A program made the translations under genes and the position numbers. The notes under the pieces were generated by a model, which was given only the letters and a program-made list of their open reading frames with translations, did not search any database and was not told the origin of the DNA. Shown here one piece after another: positions 60,837 to 64,000 of a stretch of 64,000 nucleotides of DNA (position 1 is the stretch's first letter; every line of letters begins with the position of its first letter). The DNA is from an uncultured Sphingomonas sp. (GTDB lineage: Bacteria; Pseudomonadota; Alphaproteobacteria; Sphingomonadales; Sphingomonadaceae). The DNA lies in NCBI RefSeq assembly GCF_937871615.1, contig NZ_CALMPA010000017.1:1-64000 (forward strand). The letters run 5' to 3'.

Positions 60837-61603
60837 GCGCAGGGGGCTATGATTACGGTCGCGCCGGCGTCGTCGGCATCGGCACGCCGCAAGCGAATCC
60901 GACGGTGGAGGCGGAGCTTCACGTGCTGATGCCGCCCAATGTGCTGCTCGCTACATCGCGGCTGACCAGCACGGCGAAAAAGCCGCTCGATCGGCTGCGC
61001 GACTATCTCGAGCACATGGATCGCGCGCTGGAGCAATTCGATACGTTGCGCCCGGCGGCATACGGTTTTGCCTGCACCGGCTCATCCTATCTGGTCGATC
61101 CCGCTCGCGAACGCACGCTGCTCGACGATTTCGAGGCGCGTTTCGGCTATCCGATCGTCACCGCCACCGCCGCGATCGACGCGGAACTGCGCCGATCGGG
61201 CGCGCGGCGCATCGCGCTCGCCTCCCCCTATCCGCAAGAACTGGCCGACGCCGCCACGGCCTATTGGCGCGCGCGCGGCTATGAGGTTGCCGAGGTCCGC
61301 CGGATCGAAACCGGCAGCGCGGACACACGCAGCATCTATTCGCTCGGCACCGCCGATGCGCGCCCGATCGCGACGGAACTCGCCACGCTCGACGTGGATG
61401 TCGTGCTGCTAAGCGGCACCGGGATGCCGTCACTCGCGCTGCTCGCCGATCCACCAGCGGGGGCATTGCTGCTCTCGTCCAATCTCTGCCTCGCACGCGC
61501 GCTCTGTCGTCAGATCGACGCAGCCGAGCCCGATCAAGCCAAATGGCTTCCGCGCCTCGCCGAGGCGCTCGCCCTGCCAAACGAAGGAATCTCCCGCCAA
61601 TGA
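60833..61603 (+). CDS. Asp/Glu racemase-family protein, maleate isomerase-like, one Cys missing
   Basis: A 256-residue protein of the Asp/Glu/hydantoin racemase superfamily. It starts DYGRAGVVGIGTPQANPTVEAELHVL, as maleate isomerases and arylmalonate decarboxylases do. The first Cys is present (Cys81 in GFACTGSSYLVDP). The second catalytic Cys is not: the segment that normally reads SCxxMPS is VVLLSGTGMPSLAL here, with Gly195 at that place. True two-base isomerase chemistry is thus unlikely. It overlaps both neighbours by ATGA, so it is a stable member of the operon. Confidence 0.82.
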   Translation: MSAGGYDYGRAGVVGIGTPQANPTVEAELHVLMPPNVLLATSRLTSTAKKPLDRLRDYLEHMDRALEQFDTLRPAAYGFACTGSSYLVDPARERTLLDDFEARFGYPIVTATAAIDAELRRSGARRIALASPYPQELADAATAYWRARGYEVAEVRRIETGSADTRSIYSLGTADARPIATELATLDVDVVLLSGTGMPSLALLADPPAGALLLSSNLCLARALCRQIDAAEPDQAKWLPRLAEALALPNEGISRQ

Positions 61604-63069
61604 ATATCCATCCAACAGCAATCGTCGATGCCGAGCGCATCACCGGCACGGGCAAGCCGATTCAGGTGGTTGACCCTTCCACCGAGCAAGTCATCGCTGA
61701 GGTGCCGGAGGCAGAGGATACACTGGTCGATCGCGCCGTCGCTTCGGCCCGCGCCGCATTCGAGCGCGGCGAATGGAGCCGCGCGAGCGTGGAGAAACGT
61801 CAGGAAGTGTTGCGCGCCTGCGCCGACGCGATCGACGCCGCGGCGGATCGCATCGCCGATGTGGAATGCGCCAATACCGGCATTCCCTTCGCACAGGTCC
61901 GCAACGGCCAGGTCGTCCGCGCGGCCGGCAACTTCCGCTTCTTCGCGGATTATATCGGCCAGATGACGGCGGAACTGTACGAGCAGGACCCGCAATATCT
62001 CACCTACGTCCGCCGCGAGCCGGTTGGTGTTGCCGCGCTGATTGCGCCATGGAATTCACCGCTGGCGCTCGGCTCGATGAAGGTCGCCTCGGCGATCGCG
62101 TTCGGCAATAGCTGCGTGCTGAAACCGGCGGAGCAGGATCCGCTCGGCCTCACCATGCTGATCGATGCGATCCAGAGTGCGGGGTTGCCGGCGGGCGTCG
62201 TCAATCTCGTCAACGGCTACGGCGCCAGCGTCGGCGACCGGCTGGTGCGGCATCCCGACGTGGATTGCGTTTCGTTCACCGGGGGCACGCGCACCGGCAA
62301 GATCATCATGTCGACCGCCGGCGCGAACCTGAAGCCTGCGGTGATGGAACTGGGCGGAAAATCCGCCAACATCATCTTCGACGACGCGGATTTCGACACC
62401 GCGCTGGACGGTGCATTGATCGGCATCTTCACCAACAACGGCCAGCAATGCCTGGCTGGCGCGCGCGTGCTGGTGCAACGCGGTATCTACAAACAATTCG
62501 TCGAGGCGTTCGTCGAACGGGCGAAGAAGGTGCGCGTCGGCGATCCGCGCGACGCGACGACCGAGGTGGGGCCGCTCGCGACGCGGCAGCATTACGATCA
62601 TGTGATGAGCTTCGTCCCGACAATCGAGGACAGCGGCGCCCGCATCCTCGCCGGTGGCGGTCGTGCACCGGGGTTCGATCGCGGCTTCTATTTCCAGCCA
62701 ACCATCGCGGAGGTCGATTCCAATATGCACCGACTGTGTCAGGAGGAGATTTTCGGCCCCTTCGCCACGATCATGCCCTTCGATACGGACGAGGACGCCT
62801 ATCGCATCGCGAATGAATCACGGTTCGGGCTGGTCGGCTATGCCTGGTCGCGTGACATCGCGCGGATCATGGAAGCGCAGGAGCGGATTTCCGCCGGCAC
62901 CATCTGGTGCAACACCCCGATGATGCGCGATCTGCGCGCGCCGTTCGGCGGTTATCGCGAATCCGGCGTCGGCGCGGAGGGTGGCCGTGCCGCAGAGGCA
63001 TTCTACACCCGTCAGAAGGCGGTCAGCATCCCGCGCCGTCCGCTTACGCTACGCAAATTGGGGGCCTGA
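61600..63069 (+). CDS. Aldehyde dehydrogenase, carboxymethyl-hydroxymuconate-semialdehyde type
   Basis: A 489-residue NAD-dependent aldehyde dehydrogenase: VAALIAPWNSPLALGSMKVA, FTGGTRTGKIIM, the catalytic Glu in AVMELGGKSANIIFDDADF and Cys in TNNGQQCLAGARVLV. The C-terminal EEIFGPFATIMPF and PFGGYRESGVGAEGG are standard. The closest family types are those acting on semialdehydes of ring-cleavage products. ATG 61600 overlaps the upstream stop by four bases. Confidence 0.92.
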   Translation: MNIHPTAIVDAERITGTGKPIQVVDPSTEQVIAEVPEAEDTLVDRAVASARAAFERGEWSRASVEKRQEVLRACADAIDAAADRIADVECANTGIPFAQVRNGQVVRAAGNFRFFADYIGQMTAELYEQDPQYLTYVRREPVGVAALIAPWNSPLALGSMKVASAIAFGNSCVLKPAEQDPLGLTMLIDAIQSAGLPAGVVNLVNGYGASVGDRLVRHPDVDCVSFTGGTRTGKIIMSTAGANLKPAVMELGGKSANIIFDDADFDTALDGALIGIFTNNGQQCLAGARVLVQRGIYKQFVEAFVERAKKVRVGDPRDATTEVGPLATRQHYDHVMSFVPTIEDSGARILAGGGRAPGFDRGFYFQPTIAEVDSNMHRLCQEEIFGPFATIMPFDTDEDAYRIANESRFGLVGYAWSRDIARIMEAQERISAGTIWCNTPMMRDLRAPFGGYRESGVGAEGGRAAEAFYTRQKAVSIPRRPLTLRKLGA

Positions 63070-63072
63070 GCC

Positions 63073-63564
63073 ATGGCAAACCCATTGCACGCCGAGTTGA
63101 CCGAGTTTCTCGACGCCTATTTCACCGCCTGGAACAAATATGATGTGCCCGCGATGCGCGCGTTGTGGGATGAAAGCGAAGAACAGGCACTATATCTGGC
63201 GGAAGAGTGTGAACCGCATATCGGCTGGGACGCCATCCTCGGCTATTGGGGCGTTGACCGTTCCAGGGCCGAACGCCTGCTTACCTGGCGCGATTTACAT
63301 GCGGTGCAAGCGAGCGAGGATGTCGCCATCGCATTTTTCCACGCCAATTGGAGCACGTACCTGCCCGGCAACCGGCTTTACCCGAAGCCGTTCGGCGGCC
63401 CGGTGCGGATCAGCATGACGTTGCGGCGCAAGCCGGACGGCTGGCGCGCGATCCATTATGTCGAATGCCCCCTCGCCTCGCTTGTCCAGGTACGCAAGGC
63501 GCATGAGAATGCTGTCGATCCCGCGCTGCATGCACGGCTCGCGGCCAAGGGAATCACCTACTGA
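63073..63564 (+). CDS. NTF2/SnoaL-like fold protein
   Basis: A 163-residue protein starting MANPLHAELTEFLDAYFTAWNKYDVPAMRALWDESEE, the usual entry of the NTF2-like fold, and continuing GWDAILGYWG, VAIAFFHANW and RRKPDGWRAIHYVECPLAS. The family covers dehydratases, isomerases and small hydroxylase subunits, so the function stays open. It is three bases behind the aldehyde dehydrogenase gene and is clearly part of the operon. Confidence 0.78.
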   Translation: MANPLHAELTEFLDAYFTAWNKYDVPAMRALWDESEEQALYLAEECEPHIGWDAILGYWGVDRSRAERLLTWRDLHAVQASEDVAIAFFHANWSTYLPGNRLYPKPFGGPVRISMTLRRKPDGWRAIHYVECPLASLVQVRKAHENAVDPALHARLAAKGITY

Positions 63565-63583
63565 CATGAAAGAAGGAATGCCG

Positions 63584-64000
63584 GTGAGCACGAAAATTCA
63601 AACCATCCCACTCAAGACGATCGACGGTAAGCCCGCGACGCTGGCCGATTATGCCGGATCGGTCGCGCTGGTGGTGAACGTCGCGTCGAAATGCGGGCTG
63701 ACGCCGCAATATGAAGGGCTGGAGCGGCTCTATCGCGACCATAAGGATCAGGGATTGGTGGTGCTGGGCTTTCCGGCCAACAACTTTCTGGCGCAGGAGC
63801 CGGGCACTGAGGACGAAATCGTCCACTTCTGCACCTCCACCTATGACGTGACCTTCCCGATGTTCGCAAAAATCAGCGTTGCGGGCGAAGACCGCCATCC
63901 GCTTTACGACGCGTTGGTAAAAGCCAAACCGGAACGGGCCGACAACGCAGGATCGGCAATGCGCGAACGGCTGACCTCTAAGAATATCCCGATCTATCCC
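63584..64000 (+). CDS. Glutathione peroxidase, 5' part
   Basis: The gene runs off the right edge after 139 codons. The translation VSTKIQTIPLKTIDGKPATLADYAG, then NVASKCGLTPQYEGLE with the peroxidatic Cys, FPANNFLAQEPGTEDEI and FPMFAKISV, is that of the BsaA/GPx family (Cys instead of selenocysteine). GTG 63584 is chosen because AAGGA lies six bases before it and the N-terminus then has family length; ATG 63566 would add six residues. It may protect the flavin enzymes of the operon from peroxide, or be chromosomal sequence beyond the block. Confidence 0.85.
   Translation, partial: MSTKIQTIPLKTIDGKPATLADYAGSVALVVNVASKCGLTPQYEGLERLYRDHKDQGLVVLGFPANNFLAQEPGTEDEIVHFCTSTYDVTFPMFAKISVAGEDRHPLYDALVKAKPERADNAGSAMRERLTSKNIPIYP

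Overview
The window comes from a high-GC alphaproteobacterium of the sphingomonad type (Sphingomonas or a close relative). Pointers are the gene content (DUF2794, DUF1465, DUF4403, an HprK-related kinase/PqqD-like cassette), the style of the TonB receptor N-terminus, very GC-rich third codon positions and many 4-base ATGA overlaps inside operons. No rRNA, CRISPR array, insertion sequence, integrase or phage gene was seen.

Positions 1-37.8 kb are chromosomal housekeeping and stress genes. In order: the end of rpsR and rplI; glmU-glmS; a phosphoglycolate-phosphatase-like gene with a VanZ-like membrane protein; a four-gene cassette (Tat-exported small protein, PqqD-like protein, HprK-related kinase, nucleotidyltransferase); the phosphate regulon phoR-pstSCAB-phoU-phoB with a Pho box before pstS; two dehydrogenase/serine acetyltransferase segments; a peroxide-defence block (ahpC-ahpD, oxyR); moaD-moaE-pgsA; an LplT-like transporter; xth, erpA, katG; a set of small conserved genes including a 55-residue membrane protein and two divergent YdcH-like proteins; coniferyl aldehyde dehydrogenase; prepilin peptidase; thiolase; a queuosine-precursor transporter; and tRNA-Arg(TCT).

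Directly after the tRNA the character changes. From 38.1 kb to the right edge almost every gene is catabolic: LeuCD-type hydratase, class III CoA-transferase, HMG-CoA-lyase-like lyase, isochorismatase-like amidohydrolase, two PuuE-like hydrolases, two paralogous methyltransferase-like proteins, a VOC protein, SDR, flavin enzymes, TonB receptor, MFS carrier, FAD monooxygenase, Asp/Glu-racemase-like protein, aldehyde dehydrogenase and an NTF2-like protein. One GntR/HutC-type regulator sits in the middle. Six promoters in this block share a 22-bp palindromic element (half-site TTTGnTATA), which I read as one regulon.

My inference is an inducible pathway for an external, probably nitrogen-containing (imide, amide or heterocycle) compound. 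The TonB receptor and MFS carrier would import it; the FAD monooxygenase, OYE-like reductase, SDR and flavoprotein would oxidise or reduce the ring; the PuuE-like enzymes and the isochorismatase-like enzyme would open and deamidate it; and LeuCD, CaiB and the HMGL lyase would turn the resulting branched diacid into acetyl-CoA plus a keto acid. The substrate cannot be read from sequence. Several members have lost expected catalytic residues, which makes the block the most likely place for undescribed chemistry.
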